Shown: piece after piece, positions 8,256 through 16,844 of the stretch
Position numbering within the stretch: position 1 is the stretch's first letter
Layout of the letters: every line of letters starts with the position of its first letter
Assembly: GCF_007827275.1 (NCBI RefSeq)
Contig: NZ_VISE01000001.1
Coordinates: 2,480,001 to 2,544,000 of the forward strand
Source: Gillisia sp. Hel_I_86
Lineage (GTDB): Bacteria > Bacteroidota > Bacteroidia > Flavobacteriales > Flavobacteriaceae
Length of the DNA: 64,000 bases
Reading direction: 5' to 3'
Translations under genes and position numbers: made by a program
Notes under the pieces: generated by a model
What the model saw: only the letters and a program-made list of their open reading frames with translations
Told to the model about the DNA's origin: nothing
Database searches by the model: none

Positions 8256-9002
8256 ATGAAAATATTAGTGTGTATAAGTCACGTCCCGGACACTACTTCG
8301 AAGATTAACTTTACAGATAACAATACTAAGTTTGACACCAATGGAGTCCAGTTTGTAATTAATCCGAATGACGAATTTGGTCTTACCCGTGCTATGTGGT
8401 TCAAAGAGAAACAAGGAGCTTCTGTAGATGTAATAAATGTTGGAGGCGCAGAAACTGAACCTACTTTAAGAAAGGCATTAGCTATTGGCGCAGATAATGC
8501 AATTAGGGTAAACACGCCCGCAACAGATGGTTTTCAAGTTGCCAAACAACTTGCAAATGTTGCCAAAGAAGGTGGATATGATCTTATTATTGCAGGACGG
8601 GAGTCTATAGATTACAACGGGGGAATGGTTCCAGGAATGTTGGCCGCTTTATTAAAAGCCAACTTTGTGAACACTTGTATTGGACTTGAAGTTGAAGGAA
8701 CCCAAGCAAAAGTAGTTAGGGAAATAGACGGTGGGAAAGAAACTGTTACCGCTAAATTACCATTGATTATTGGTGCACAAAAAGGTTTGGTTGAGGAAAG
8801 TGACCTTAGGATTCCCAATATGAGGGGAATTATGATGGCTAGAAAAAAACCATTGAATGTGGTCGAACCTGTGGATGTCACAGTCCAAACTAAAATTGAG
8901 AAATTCGAAAAACCGGCTCCTAAAGGTGCTGTGAAATTGATAGATCCGGATAATTTGGATGAATTGATCCAATTACTTCATACAGAAGCTAAAGTGATTT
9001 AA
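8256..9002 (+). CDS. etfB: electron transfer flavoprotein, beta subunit
   Basis: ETF is a soluble heterodimer carrying FAD and AMP. It passes electrons from acyl-CoA dehydrogenases and related enzymes to the quinone pool. At 248 residues this is full length. The N-terminal MKILVCISHVPDTTSKINF and the ETF-beta signature region (VKVVREIDGGKETVTAKLPLI-like, at about residues 150-170, then EESDLRIPNMRGIMMARKKP) are intact. etfA follows after 76 bases. The upstream palindrome and the TATCTTCG box suggest control of the pair from one promoter. Confidence 0.94.
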   Translation: MKILVCISHVPDTTSKINFTDNNTKFDTNGVQFVINPNDEFGLTRAMWFKEKQGASVDVINVGGAETEPTLRKALAIGADNAIRVNTPATDGFQVAKQLANVAKEGGYDLIIAGRESIDYNGGMVPGMLAALLKANFVNTCIGLEVEGTQAKVVREIDGGKETVTAKLPLIIGAQKGLVEESDLRIPNMRGIMMARKKPLNVVEPVDVTVQTKIEKFEKPAPKGAVKLIDPDNLDELIQLLHTEAKVI

Positions 9003-9078
9003 TTACTTATGGGAGGCTTCAAAAAAAGCCAAAATGGCGCATAGAATTTAATATCCACATCAAATAAAAATAAAAAAC

Positions 9079-10047
9079 ATGTCAGTTTTAGTTTATATAG
9101 AATCAGAAGAGGGAAAGTTTAAAAAAGCATCATTGGAAGTAGCTTCTTATGCAAAAGGAGTTGCCCAAATGCTTGGTACTACGGTAACAGGAGTCGTATT
9201 TAATGCTGAAGATGTTTCAGAACTTGGCACTTACGGAGTAGATAAGGTTTTGAAGATCAATAATTCAAAATTACAAGATTTTAATGCTGAAGCTTATGCC
9301 GATGCATTGAAGCAGGCAGTAGATAAAGAAGTTTCAAAGGTTGTAGTTGTTAGTCAGAGCGCAAATAGTAAATATTTGGCGCCGCTATTGGCAGTGCATT
9401 TAAATGCCGGATACGCTTCTAACGTAGTTTCTCTTCCAGAAAGTGCTAGTTCATTTGTTGTTAAAAGAACAGCCTTTACAAATAAAGCTTTCAGCTTTAC
9501 AAATATAACTACAGATATTAAGGTAGTTGGAGTTTCTAAAAATGCCTTCGGTTTAAAAGAAGCGCAAGGGGCAGCAACGGCTGAAGATTTTTCTCCCAAC
9601 CTATCTGAGGAGGATTTTTCGGTAAATGTTACCAATGTAGATAAAGCAAAAGATAAAGTAACTATTGCAGATGCCGAGATCGTTGTTTCTGGTGGGCGCG
9701 GACTTAAAGGTCCGGAGAACTGGGGAATGATAGAAGATTTGGCGGAAACTTTAGGAGCAGCAACAGCATGTTCAAAGCCGGTGAGCGATATGGGCTGGAG
9801 GCCTCATAGTGAGCATGTTGGGCAAACAGGGAAGCCTGTTGCATCAAACTTATATATAGCAATTGGAATTTCCGGTGCCATCCAACATTTGGCAGGGATT
9901 AACGCTTCTAAAGTAAAAGTTGTTATCAATAATGATCCAGAAGCGCCATTTTTTAAGGCAGCAGATTACGGAGTTGTTGGTGATGCCTTTGAAATTGTAC
10001 CGAAGTTAAATGAAAAACTAAAAGAATTTAAAGCTAAAAACGCATAA
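9079..10047 (+). CDS. etfA: electron transfer flavoprotein, alpha subunit
   Basis: This subunit binds FAD through its C-terminal domain. The FAD region is intact: VVSGGRGLKGPENW near residue 205, then SKPVSDMGWRPHSEHVGQTGKPVASNLYIAIGISGAIQHLAGI, and the end INNDPEAPFFKAADYGVVGDAFEIVP. The 322-residue length is normal. It forms an operon with etfB, and a strong hairpin follows 22 bases after the stop codon. Confidence 0.95.
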   Translation: MSVLVYIESEEGKFKKASLEVASYAKGVAQMLGTTVTGVVFNAEDVSELGTYGVDKVLKINNSKLQDFNAEAYADALKQAVDKEVSKVVVVSQSANSKYLAPLLAVHLNAGYASNVVSLPESASSFVVKRTAFTNKAFSFTNITTDIKVVGVSKNAFGLKEAQGAATAEDFSPNLSEEDFSVNVTNVDKAKDKVTIADAEIVVSGGRGLKGPENWGMIEDLAETLGAATACSKPVSDMGWRPHSEHVGQTGKPVASNLYIAIGISGAIQHLAGINASKVKVVINNDPEAPFFKAADYGVVGDAFEIVPKLNEKLKEFKAKNA

Positions 10048-10069
10048 TTTATTTAACTTGCGAGCATTG

Positions 10070-10119
10070 AAAGGGCTTTCTAAATCTGGTATTGTGTCCT
10101 TATTTAGAAAGCCCTTTTT
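10070..10119 (+). terminator. strong Rho-independent terminator of etfBA
   Basis: The 16-bp perfect stem AAAGGGCTTTCTAAAT (10070-10085) pairs with ATTTAGAAAGCCCTTT (10102-10117) across a 16-base loop and runs into T residues. It ends 12 bases before the next gene starts. Confidence 0.85.
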
Positions 10120-10131
10120 AATTATTGGTAT

Positions 10132-10746
10132 ATGAGCCTAATACGCCTTAATATAAAAGGAATATCTTATAGTCAAACCCAAAACGGCGCCTACGCACTT
10201 ATTTTAAGTGAAGTGGGCGGGGACAGAAAACTCCCAATCGTTATTGGAGCCTTTGAGGCACAGTCTATAGCCATTGCGCTAGAAAAGGAAATTAAACCTC
10301 CGCGCCCTCTTACTCACGATCTATTCAAGAATTTTTGCGACAGATATGCCATCACTATTAAACAAGTGATCATTCACAAATTGGTGGATGGGGTGTTTTA
10401 TTCGAGCTTAATTTGCGAAAGGGAGAAAGTGGAAGAAGTGATAGATGCCCGTACGAGCGATGCTATTGCCTTGGCTCTGCGCTTTAACGCACCTATTTTT
10501 ACATACAAGAACATCCTGGATAAAGCAGGAATATTTTTGAAAGGAGAATCCGGATCCTTAACTCCATCTACCGCAAAGGAGCAAGCGCAGGTAGATGATA
10601 TACTTGCAGAAAATATTGAACCCGAGGGGACAGATTATAAGAAAGTGTCTTTGGTAGAACTTGAAGATCTGCTCACTCAAGCAGTTAAAAATGAAGATTA
10701 TGAAAAGGCAGCAAGAATTAGGGACGAGATTTCCAAAAGAAAATAA
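10132..10746 (+). CDS. bifunctional nuclease domain (DUF151) protein with C-terminal UVR motif
   Basis: The product has 204 residues. Residues 1-135 are the BFN/DUF151 fold (RKLPIVIGAFEAQSIAIALE, then ARTSDAIALALRFNAPIF), found in proteins reported to have nuclease activity in plants and bacteria. Residues 170-204 form a UvrB/UvrC-type coiled segment (LEDLLTQAVKNEDYEKAARIRDEI), a protein-contact motif of excision repair and of McsA/Clp proteins. The two-domain layout is common in Bacteroidota. The role is uncertain; nucleic-acid stress response or repair is the reasonable guess. The nucleoside transporter gene follows after 10 bases, so they are probably co-transcribed. Confidence 0.85.
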   Translation: MSLIRLNIKGISYSQTQNGAYALILSEVGGDRKLPIVIGAFEAQSIAIALEKEIKPPRPLTHDLFKNFCDRYAITIKQVIIHKLVDGVFYSSLICEREKVEEVIDARTSDAIALALRFNAPIFTYKNILDKAGIFLKGESGSLTPSTAKEQAQVDDILAENIEPEGTDYKKVSLVELEDLLTQAVKNEDYEKAARIRDEISKRK

Positions 10747-10756
10747 GTAGTTATTT

Positions 10757-12460
10757 ATGAAGAAATACTGGTGTTGCCTGTTCTTTGTTTTATTCGGAAT
10801 TATTACCGCCCATTCCCAAACAATTTCTAAATCTTGGACTTTTCAGTCGGCAAAAGATACAACTCAAGCCCTGTCTGGATTCAATACAGAAGATAAAATG
10901 ACCTTGGAAGATGGTCGTTTTACCATTAATTCTGAAGAAGGGGTAAAAGCTCAGGGAGATTATCTATATCAGAACAATCTTTTGGTGTTTTTTTACAATC
11001 AACCTACAGGAGATTCCATAAAAAAATTCAGAATAGCAGAATTAACTCAAGAATCCCTACAGTTATCAGATAATTCAAATACCTATACATTTAGTGAAAC
11101 CCCTTTGTTGATAGAAGAGGTAATCCCTGTAAATACAGATAAACAGATGATTCCTAGTGCGGGAATCTCTTTTAATAGTGTCGCTAGAGGTGTTTTAGGG
11201 ATGGTTTCCTTATTGCTAATTGCTTTCTTGTTCAGTAGCAGTCGAAGAGCCATTAACTGGAAAACAGTGGCAATAGGATTAGCTGCCCAGTTATTATTGG
11301 CTATTGGGGTTCTAAAAATCACATTTGTAAAAAATATATTCGAATTTGTTGGGGGAATTTTCGTGCTGATTCTGGACTTTACAAGAGCAGGAAGTGAGTT
11401 TTTACTTGGTGGAATGATGGATGTAGACAGTTTTGGATTCATATTTTTATTTCAGGTATTGCCTACTATTATCTTTTTTTCGGCATTAACTTCTGTATTG
11501 TTTTACCTTGGGATTATTCAAATTGTGGTAAAAGGAATGGCTAAGGTTTTAACGAGGATCATGGGAATTTCTGGAGCTGAAAGTTTAAGTGTTGCCGGAA
11601 ATATTTTTTTGGGACAAACAGAAGCCCCTTTGATGATAAAAGCCTATTTGGAACGCATGAACCGTTCTGAAATGCTGCTGGTCATGATAGGGGGAATGGC
11701 TACGGTTGCCGGGGGTGTGCTTGCTGCGTACATAGGCTTTCTTGGAGGTGACGATCCAGAACTCAGGCTTCAATTTGCTAAGCATTTACTCGCAGCCTCT
11801 GTAATGGCAGCGCCGGGAGCCATTGTAATTTCTAAAATATTATATCCACAAGTGGAAGCCATTAATACGAATGTTGAGGTTTCTTCAGAAAAAATTGGAT
11901 CAAATATATTGGATGCCATTGCTAATGGCACCACAGAAGGTTTAAAATTGGCGGCCAATGTTGCAGCGATGTTGTTGGTATTTATCGCATTTATCGCAAT
12001 GATCAATTACTTGCTTGGATGGCTTGGCGGTATTACTTCACTTAACACTTTAATGGCAGACCATACTCCTTATGATAAGTTCTCGTTAGAATCTATTCTT
12101 GGGACTGTATTTGCACCTTTAATGTGGCTTATTGGGGTCGCAAAGGAAGATATGATGCTTATGGGGCAATTGCTTGGAATTAAGCTCGTGGCCAGTGAAT
12201 TTGTAGGCTATATTCAATTAGCAGATCTTAAGAACCCAATGAATGCACTTAGTCTTAATTACGAAAAATCGGTGATCATGGCTACGTATATGCTTTGTGG
12301 ATTTGCCAATTTTGCATCCATTGGAATCCAAATAGGGGGGATTGGTTCTCTAGCGCCAGGGCAGCGAAAAGTGCTTTCAGAATTTGGAATGAAAGCTCTT
12401 TTGGGAGGAACTATCGCTTCGCTTTTATCTGCTACTATCGCTGGGATGATCATAGGGTAG
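10757..12460 (+). CDS. concentrative nucleoside transporter (CNT/NupC family) with secreted N-terminal domain
   Basis: The inner-membrane symporter takes up nucleosides with H+ or Na+. At 567 residues it is longer than the usual 400. Residues 1-21 look like a signal peptide (ending in HSQ). Residues 22-130 form a beta-rich periplasmic domain of unknown role (WTFQSAKDTTQALSGF ...). The CNT core follows from about residue 145, with the conserved regions GAESLSVAGNIFLGQTEAPLMI (near 275-295), MIGGMATVAGGVLAAYIGFL, and ANGTTEGLKLAANVAAMLLVFIA. The gate and substrate motifs look intact. The extension also occurs in other flavobacterial members as far as I recall, so it is a lineage trait rather than a local fusion. 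Confidence 0.9.
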   Translation: MKKYWCCLFFVLFGIITAHSQTISKSWTFQSAKDTTQALSGFNTEDKMTLEDGRFTINSEEGVKAQGDYLYQNNLLVFFYNQPTGDSIKKFRIAELTQESLQLSDNSNTYTFSETPLLIEEVIPVNTDKQMIPSAGISFNSVARGVLGMVSLLLIAFLFSSSRRAINWKTVAIGLAAQLLLAIGVLKITFVKNIFEFVGGIFVLILDFTRAGSEFLLGGMMDVDSFGFIFLFQVLPTIIFFSALTSVLFYLGIIQIVVKGMAKVLTRIMGISGAESLSVAGNIFLGQTEAPLMIKAYLERMNRSEMLLVMIGGMATVAGGVLAAYIGFLGGDDPELRLQFAKHLLAASVMAAPGAIVISKILYPQVEAINTNVEVSSEKIGSNILDAIANGTTEGLKLAANVAAMLLVFIAFIAMINYLLGWLGGITSLNTLMADHTPYDKFSLESILGTVFAPLMWLIGVAKEDMMLMGQLLGIKLVASEFVGYIQLADLKNPMNALSLNYEKSVIMATYMLCGFANFASIGIQIGGIGSLAPGQRKVLSEFGMKALLGGTIASLLSATIAGMIIG

Positions 12461-12557
12461 GCAGCATAATTAAATAAACTCATAGAGGTCAGCAGAAGAC
12501 TACATACGAATTTTATTGTTGATTTTTAAACAGTTAATACATCTCGTTTTGTCTGTT

Positions 12558-12721
12558 CGAGATCCGTGATAAAAAAATTATCCAGCGTAGGAAATTGACG
12601 TGTTTTTTATATAAGCTGATGGGATGCTGAAACAAGTTCAGCATGACGACAATTCCGTATCGTCACCCTGAACTGGTTTCAGGGTCTTGGATTCACAAAT
12701 AAATAAAAACACGTCAATGGT
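12558..12721. repeat. dispersed repeat, copy 1, with 125-bp core and terminal inverted repeats
   Basis: The core 12594-12718 begins ATTGACGTGTTTTT and ends with its exact reverse complement, AAAAACACGTCAAT. Inside are two hairpins: ATGCTGAA-ACAAG-TTCAGCAT, and ACCCTGAA-CTGG-TTTCAGGGT. A second copy with the same 125-bp length lies at 57280-57404, and about 36 bases upstream of the core are also similar in both copies. It has no coding capacity. The rest of the gap 12461-13017 holds a further imperfect inverted repeat (12722-12780) and otherwise nothing I can identify. Confidence 0.8.
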
Positions 12722-12780
12722 AGCGCAGTCGAGAACTTTTTAGCTCAAAAAGGCGGTTTCGACTCCGCTCAACCTGACAT
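12722..12780. repeat. imperfect inverted repeat (REP-like)
   Basis: GCGCAGTCGAGAAC (about 12724-12737) pairs imperfectly with GGTTTCGACTCCGCTC (about 12755-12770), over a short spacer ending in A-runs. Similar AGTCGAAACC palindromes recur between genes in many Bacteroidota, from general knowledge. No function is visible. Confidence 0.4.
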
Positions 12781-13017
12781 TCCTATTACAAATTATAATT
12801 TTGATATGGACATAACTACTAATCTCTATAAATTTATTCTTCCAGTAGAAAAAAGTCTTGGTTCTAGTATCGAGAAAATATACTGGTATAAAATCTCACA
12901 ATAAATAGAGATTGCCGTAAGCTTTGCTTATCGATTTTTATAAGGTAAATCCTATTAATAGACTGGGCAGCGCTAGTTTAAGTAATCTTTTAATACTGAA
13001 TTAGATATCTTATTAGA

Positions 13018-13414
13018 ATGGATCAATCACAAAAAATAAGAAAATATCAGGGTGAAGATGCTAAATGGCCATACGAGATTCCTTTGACAGGATGGATAGA
13101 TATTATCAAGCGTAGTTTCCATGAAATGAAAGCCGATAATGTTCAGATCGTTGCTGCAGGAGTTGCTTTCTATTTCTTTTTGTCCATTTTTCCCACTATA
13201 ATTGCGGCAATCTCAGTGTATAGTTTAGTTCTAGAGCCGGATCAAATTCGAGAGCAGATTTCAAAGTTGAGTCTCATTTTACCAGAGCAGTCCTTTGAAA
13301 TGATAAAGGATTTTTTAGAACCCATTATTGAGAAGTCTAAAAAAGAATTCGGTTGGGGACTGGCGATAAGTGTGCTGGTGAGTATTTGGAGTGCCAATCA
13401 AGGTACAAGTGCTC
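13018..13414 (+). pseudogene. 5' remnant of a YihY/BrkB-family membrane protein gene
   Basis: The first 132 codons of a YihY/virulence-factor-BrkB family inner-membrane protein are intact: a cytoplasmic N-terminus, then the first helix (QIVAAGVAFYFFLSIFPTIIAAISVYS), and the conserved stretch GWGLAISVLVSIWSANQGTSAL. Codon 133 onward comes from the left end of the IS1634-type element at 13415, giving a 158-residue chimera that ends at 13494. The normal family length is about 300 residues, so more than half is missing. The lost part is not found on the far side of the element. Confidence 0.8.
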
Positions 13415-14245
13415 TCCTGACTTCCGCACTCAATTTTCTTAAAAAACATAAAGCATTGGAATCAATTGTTTTGTTGCCTACTGATACTGGTTGAGGGGGT
13501 TAATTTGATTATTACCTTTGATTTATGTTTGTCCGTAAATTAAACTCAAAGAATTCTAAAACCTATATTCAGGCTGTCAAGGACAAAATAGGGCCCCTTG
13601 ATTTAAACCATGGAAAGAGCACTGTCATCAAGAAAGGGGATCTAAAGCTCATTGTTGCCTACTCTGAACGGGCCAAAAAAGACCGCTACAATCGCGAAAA
13701 AGGCCTTAGAAGACTGGAAAAAAATATCCGTAGAGGGAAGCCAACCAAATCCCATATCAATAATAGAGGCTATCACAAATTCCTGAAACTAGAAGGAGGG
13801 ATAAGTGTGGCTATTGATCATGAGAAGCTCAAACAGGATGCCAAGTGGGACGGGCTTAAAGGGTACTTGGCCAATACCGGCCTATCCAAAGATCAAATCA
13901 TTGAAAATCACCAACACCTTTGGCAAATGGAATATGCCTTTAGGATTGCCAACACAGATTTAAAGATCCGGTGCATTTACCATAGATTGCAAAGACGCAT
14001 AGAAGCACATATATGTATATCATTTGTTGCCTATAAAGTATTCAAAGAACTGGAGCGGCAGCTCAAGGCCAAAAAAGGCAAAATAAGTGCGAACGAAGCA
14101 ATTGAAATTGCTGAGAATGTCATGGAAGTGGAAGTAAAATCACCCCAGAGCGAAAATATCAAGAAAAAAACACTGCTATTAACAGGGGAACAGAAATACT
14201 TAAACTCACTTTTTGATTTTGGGTGTTAAAATGCGGAAGTCAGGA
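13415..14245 (+). mobile_element. IS1634-type element, internally deleted (831 bp)
   Basis: Perfect 14-bp inverted ends are visible: TCCTGACTTCCGCA at 13415-13428 and TGCGGAAGTCAGGA at 14232-14245. The flanks (GTGCTC left, GCATAA right) show no target duplication. Left of the element lies the 5' part of a yihY-like gene; right of it lies the 3' part of an unrelated gene. This pattern is best explained by a deletion next to the element or by recombination between two copies. Confidence 0.8.
13525..14229 (+). pseudogene. IS1634-family (IS4 superfamily) transposase with large internal deletion
   Basis: The reading frame is open (234 residues) but lacks the middle of the protein. Residues 1-16 (MFVRKLNSKNSKTYIQ) match the usual N-terminus. 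From residue 17 the sequence matches only the C-terminal part of the family (VIKKGDLKLIVAYSERAKKDRYNREKGL ..., HLWQMEYAFRIANTDLKIR, RRIEAHICISFVAYKVFKELE). Family members are usually near 500-550 residues. The first two catalytic Asp residues lie in the missing part; the Glu-containing motif (HLWQMEYAFR) is kept. It cannot be active but could be moved by a full copy elsewhere. Confidence 0.8.
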
Positions 14246-14287
14246 GCATAAATCCGGAACATTTATCACAGGATATAAAACCTTTAA

Positions 14288-15334
14288 ACCTGAGTTCGAC
14301 CTAAGGACTTAGCAGAATAATGCAAGTTGACTACCCACATGAGGTTGTTCTTCAAACTTTATTCCTGGTTTTTTCTCTTGGAAGGAGTAGGCGATCAGGC
14401 TGGCCACCAGATTGGTTATAAAATTCCCAAAGCTTCTGTGCCTTGAATGCTCGGCATGGCAAATATTCTTGAGCTGATCGTTTATCGTCCCTATTACCGA
14501 ACGTTTTCCCAGCAATATCTTGTCCCTCATTGTCATCAGTACGTTTTTCATATTATTGCGTATCCCGGTGACCAGGTGCAGCCCGTCATCAAACAGCATC
14601 GCTGCAAGATTCTTTGATATATATCCTTTATCTGCATATAGGCTTCCAAATACCTCCTTCAATATGTTCCCTTCTTTAAGAGGTTCCCTGTCGTCCACAT
14701 TTCCCTGGGTGATAACGAAATTCAGGATTTCCCCCTTATCGTTCACAATGATATGGAGCTTGAAACCGTGGAACCAGCCAACTGTGGACTTTGCGGTGGT
14801 TGCTATCCCCTCAAAGACTTTGTTGGAACCAATGCGCTTGTTCTTGCAGACCCTAACGGGGGTGGAATCGATAAAGGAGATCCCCGTGCACTCTCCCAGG
14901 CAACAGGTCTTCATAAATAGAACAAGTGGTAGCATATTGGCCTGCATCAATTCAGTAAAACGATTATAGGAAACAGTATCAGGAAATTCGGCTTTCACAT
15001 GCTTTTGAACGTAAAAAAGATAAAAGTGTTTGAAGGTCCTGTGTCCACTGAGTTGAAAGATGACCGTAATGGTGAGGATCTCGCCCATCGACATCGTGAA
15101 GGTCCTTTTTCTGCGTTTTTTGCCGTCCTCCAGAAGTTTTTGTGTAAAAGCAGGTTCACAAACCTTACAGAACTCATCGATGTCAAAGAAAATTCCAGTA
15201 ACTTTATCATTAGAAATCATGGCGGGAATTTTAGTTGAATATTTGGTTTTTAGATACTTGAATATACTAGATTTCCGCTTTTCTATTGCCCAAAAAACAC
15301 AGTAATAAATGATCTTCTTACATCGAACTCAGGT
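14288..15334 (-). mobile_element. IS982-type insertion sequence (1047 bp)
   Basis: The terminal inverted repeats are ACCTGAGTTCGA (14288-14299) and TCGAACTCAGGT (15323-15334). A 5-bp direct repeat, TTTAA, lies directly outside each end (14283-14287 and 15335-15339). It carries one intact transposase gene on the minus strand. Repairing the site by removing one TTTAA restores a reading frame across the insertion. Confidence 0.88.
14309..15220 (-). CDS. IS982-family transposase
   Basis: The DDE transposase has 303 residues and appears intact. Typical family blocks are present in order: TVSYNRFTELMQ (near residue 80), FIDSTPVRVCKNKRI with the first catalytic Asp (near 118), GWFHGFKLHIIVNDKGEILNF, SLYADKGYISKNL with the second Asp (near 193), and HAEHSRHRSFGNFITNLVASLIAYSF with the Glu region (near 258). 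The ends of the element are intact, so this copy may still be mobile. Confidence 0.93.
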   Translation of the reverse strand: MISNDKVTGIFFDIDEFCKVCEPAFTQKLLEDGKKRRKRTFTMSMGEILTITVIFQLSGHRTFKHFYLFYVQKHVKAEFPDTVSYNRFTELMQANMLPLVLFMKTCCLGECTGISFIDSTPVRVCKNKRIGSNKVFEGIATTAKSTVGWFHGFKLHIIVNDKGEILNFVITQGNVDDREPLKEGNILKEVFGSLYADKGYISKNLAAMLFDDGLHLVTGIRNNMKNVLMTMRDKILLGKRSVIGTINDQLKNICHAEHSRHRSFGNFITNLVASLIAYSFQEKKPGIKFEEQPHVGSQLALFC

Positions 15335-15630
15335 TTTAAATTAAAATTGATTGGAATGCCGTTCCAGATCTCCAAAATTCAGATAGATAATGAGGAAATA
15401 GCATTTGAGGCGGTAAAGGTAAATGGGGACAACACCTTAATTGTGGACAAAGATTTCACTGAGTTGCACATAATGGAATAGTGCTGATTTAACTCTTGAA
15501 TGTTTTAAATCAAGAATTCCTCTTCAAGTTTGCTCGGCGGGCTTTATTGGTTCAATTCAATTTGGGATTTTTACTAAATTATGAAGGGGAGTTATTACAG
15601 TATTGGTTATAAACTTTAGGACTGTTCTAT

Positions 15631-16734
15631 TTAGTTTTTAAAAGTTAGCATAAACGTAGTTCCAATATTCACTTTACTGGTTACTGCTATTTTACCGCCT
15701 AAACTTTCCAGATGGCTTTTAACCAGATAAAGTCCTATTCCTTTGCTATCGCTATTGTCATGAAAACTTTGGTGCAGTTCAAAGATAGACCCTCCCACTT
15801 TTTCCATATCAAAACCAATTCCGTTATCTGAAAACCGCAATTGAACCCCATTACTCACCTTTATTGTCTTTACAGAAATCTCTGGGCATACTCTAGGATT
15901 GGAATATTTAATTGAATTAGATATAAGGTTGAGCAGAATACTCTGTAAGTAAAAAGAGCTAAAACTCACCTCTGGAGCTTCAGAGAAATCTACATTGATT
16001 TTAGTATTCGATTTTTGGATCAAGGTATTTATCGAATTAACAACCACATTAAGGGTGTTTTCTAAATTCAAATCTTCCAACTGGATATTTATTTTTTTCT
16101 CCTGACTAACGGCATCTACATATTTATTTAGCGTATTCTTCATCTGTATAGTAGAAGAATTTAGCAATTCTATATATTCCAGGGTTTGTTCATCATCGAT
16201 CTTAGAAAGGTCCAGCAAGTTGAAAATAGACAGAAGGTTGTTGACTGGGGATCTTAGATCATGAGAGGTGGAATAAGTGAATTTTTTAAGATCGGCATTT
16301 AATTTGGCAAGATCTATCAGCAATAAATTTCGCTCCTCTTCCAGTTTTTTAACATGAGTGATATCCTTTGCTATGGCATATATTAACTGGCTTTCAGGTT
16401 CAGAGACCGAAGTCCACGAGAGCCATATAATTTCACCATTTTTTGTGAGATACCTGTTCTCAAAACTTAATACAGGATTTTTCTCTTTAAGGTTATCCCT
16501 GAAGCGGCTTGTGTTTAATTTATCTTCGCTATAAATAAAATTGCTGACAGGACTATTGATTAGTTCATCCATACTATATCCAAGCAAATTGGAAAAAGCT
16601 GGATTCACTTTCTTTAAAATTCCATTGTAATCTGCAATACAAACAACATTTGGCGTTAAATTAAAAAACTGCTCAAGGTTAAAGTGTATTTCAGTTTCTA
16701 GATTTGAATTGATCGGGTTGCTAGCACTTGGCAT
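15631..16734 (-). CDS. PAS-domain sensor histidine kinase
   Basis: The product is a cytoplasmic histidine kinase of 367 residues with no membrane helix. Residues 22-130 form a PAS domain with a PAC end (NVVCIADYNGILKKVNPAFSNLLGYS ... WLSWTSVSE ... AIAKDITH). A coiled linker follows. The phosphoacceptor is His158 in YSTSHDLRSPVNN. The ATPase domain has the N box (LLNLISNSIKYS), the G1 box (FSDNGIGFDME) and the G2 box (SKGIGLYLVKSHLESLGG). No response regulator gene is adjacent, so the partner is unknown. The signal sensed by the PAS domain cannot be read from the sequence. Confidence 0.92.
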   Translation of the reverse strand: MPSASNPINSNLETEIHFNLEQFFNLTPNVVCIADYNGILKKVNPAFSNLLGYSMDELINSPVSNFIYSEDKLNTSRFRDNLKEKNPVLSFENRYLTKNGEIIWLSWTSVSEPESQLIYAIAKDITHVKKLEEERNLLLIDLAKLNADLKKFTYSTSHDLRSPVNNLLSIFNLLDLSKIDDEQTLEYIELLNSSTIQMKNTLNKYVDAVSQEKKINIQLEDLNLENTLNVVVNSINTLIQKSNTKINVDFSEAPEVSFSSFYLQSILLNLISNSIKYSNPRVCPEISVKTIKVSNGVQLRFSDNGIGFDMEKVGGSIFELHQSFHDNSDSKGIGLYLVKSHLESLGGKIAVTSKVNIGTTFMLTFKN

Positions 16735-16844
16735 AAGTAGGAAAATTATAATTTAACTTAATACATAGCAAGTTAATTTAATTATTGATTTGGGCAATAC
16801 ATTGAGGAGCAACCTATTTATTGGTCTCAAAAAGTAGTTAAAAC

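Larger units (their letters stand above)
14247..15481 (+). pseudogene. 3' remnant of a gene interrupted by IS982 (glycosidase-like C-terminus)
   Basis: Joining 14247-14287 to 15340-15481 (removing the IS982 element and one TTTAA copy) gives one open frame of about 60 codons: HKSGTFITGYKTFKLKLIG, then MPFQISKIQIDNEEIAFEA, ending VDKDFTELHIME and a TAG at 15479-15481. The beta-rich ending looks like the C-terminal domain of a GH31-type alpha-glucosidase; this identification is weak. The rest of the gene is missing upstream, where the IS1634-type element abuts the frame. From 15482 to 15630 nothing else is seen. Confidence 0.6.

Noticed and set aside
14520-14969. 149-codon plus-strand frame opposite the IS982 transposase
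   Set aside because: Shadow of a well-conserved transposase gene on the other strand.
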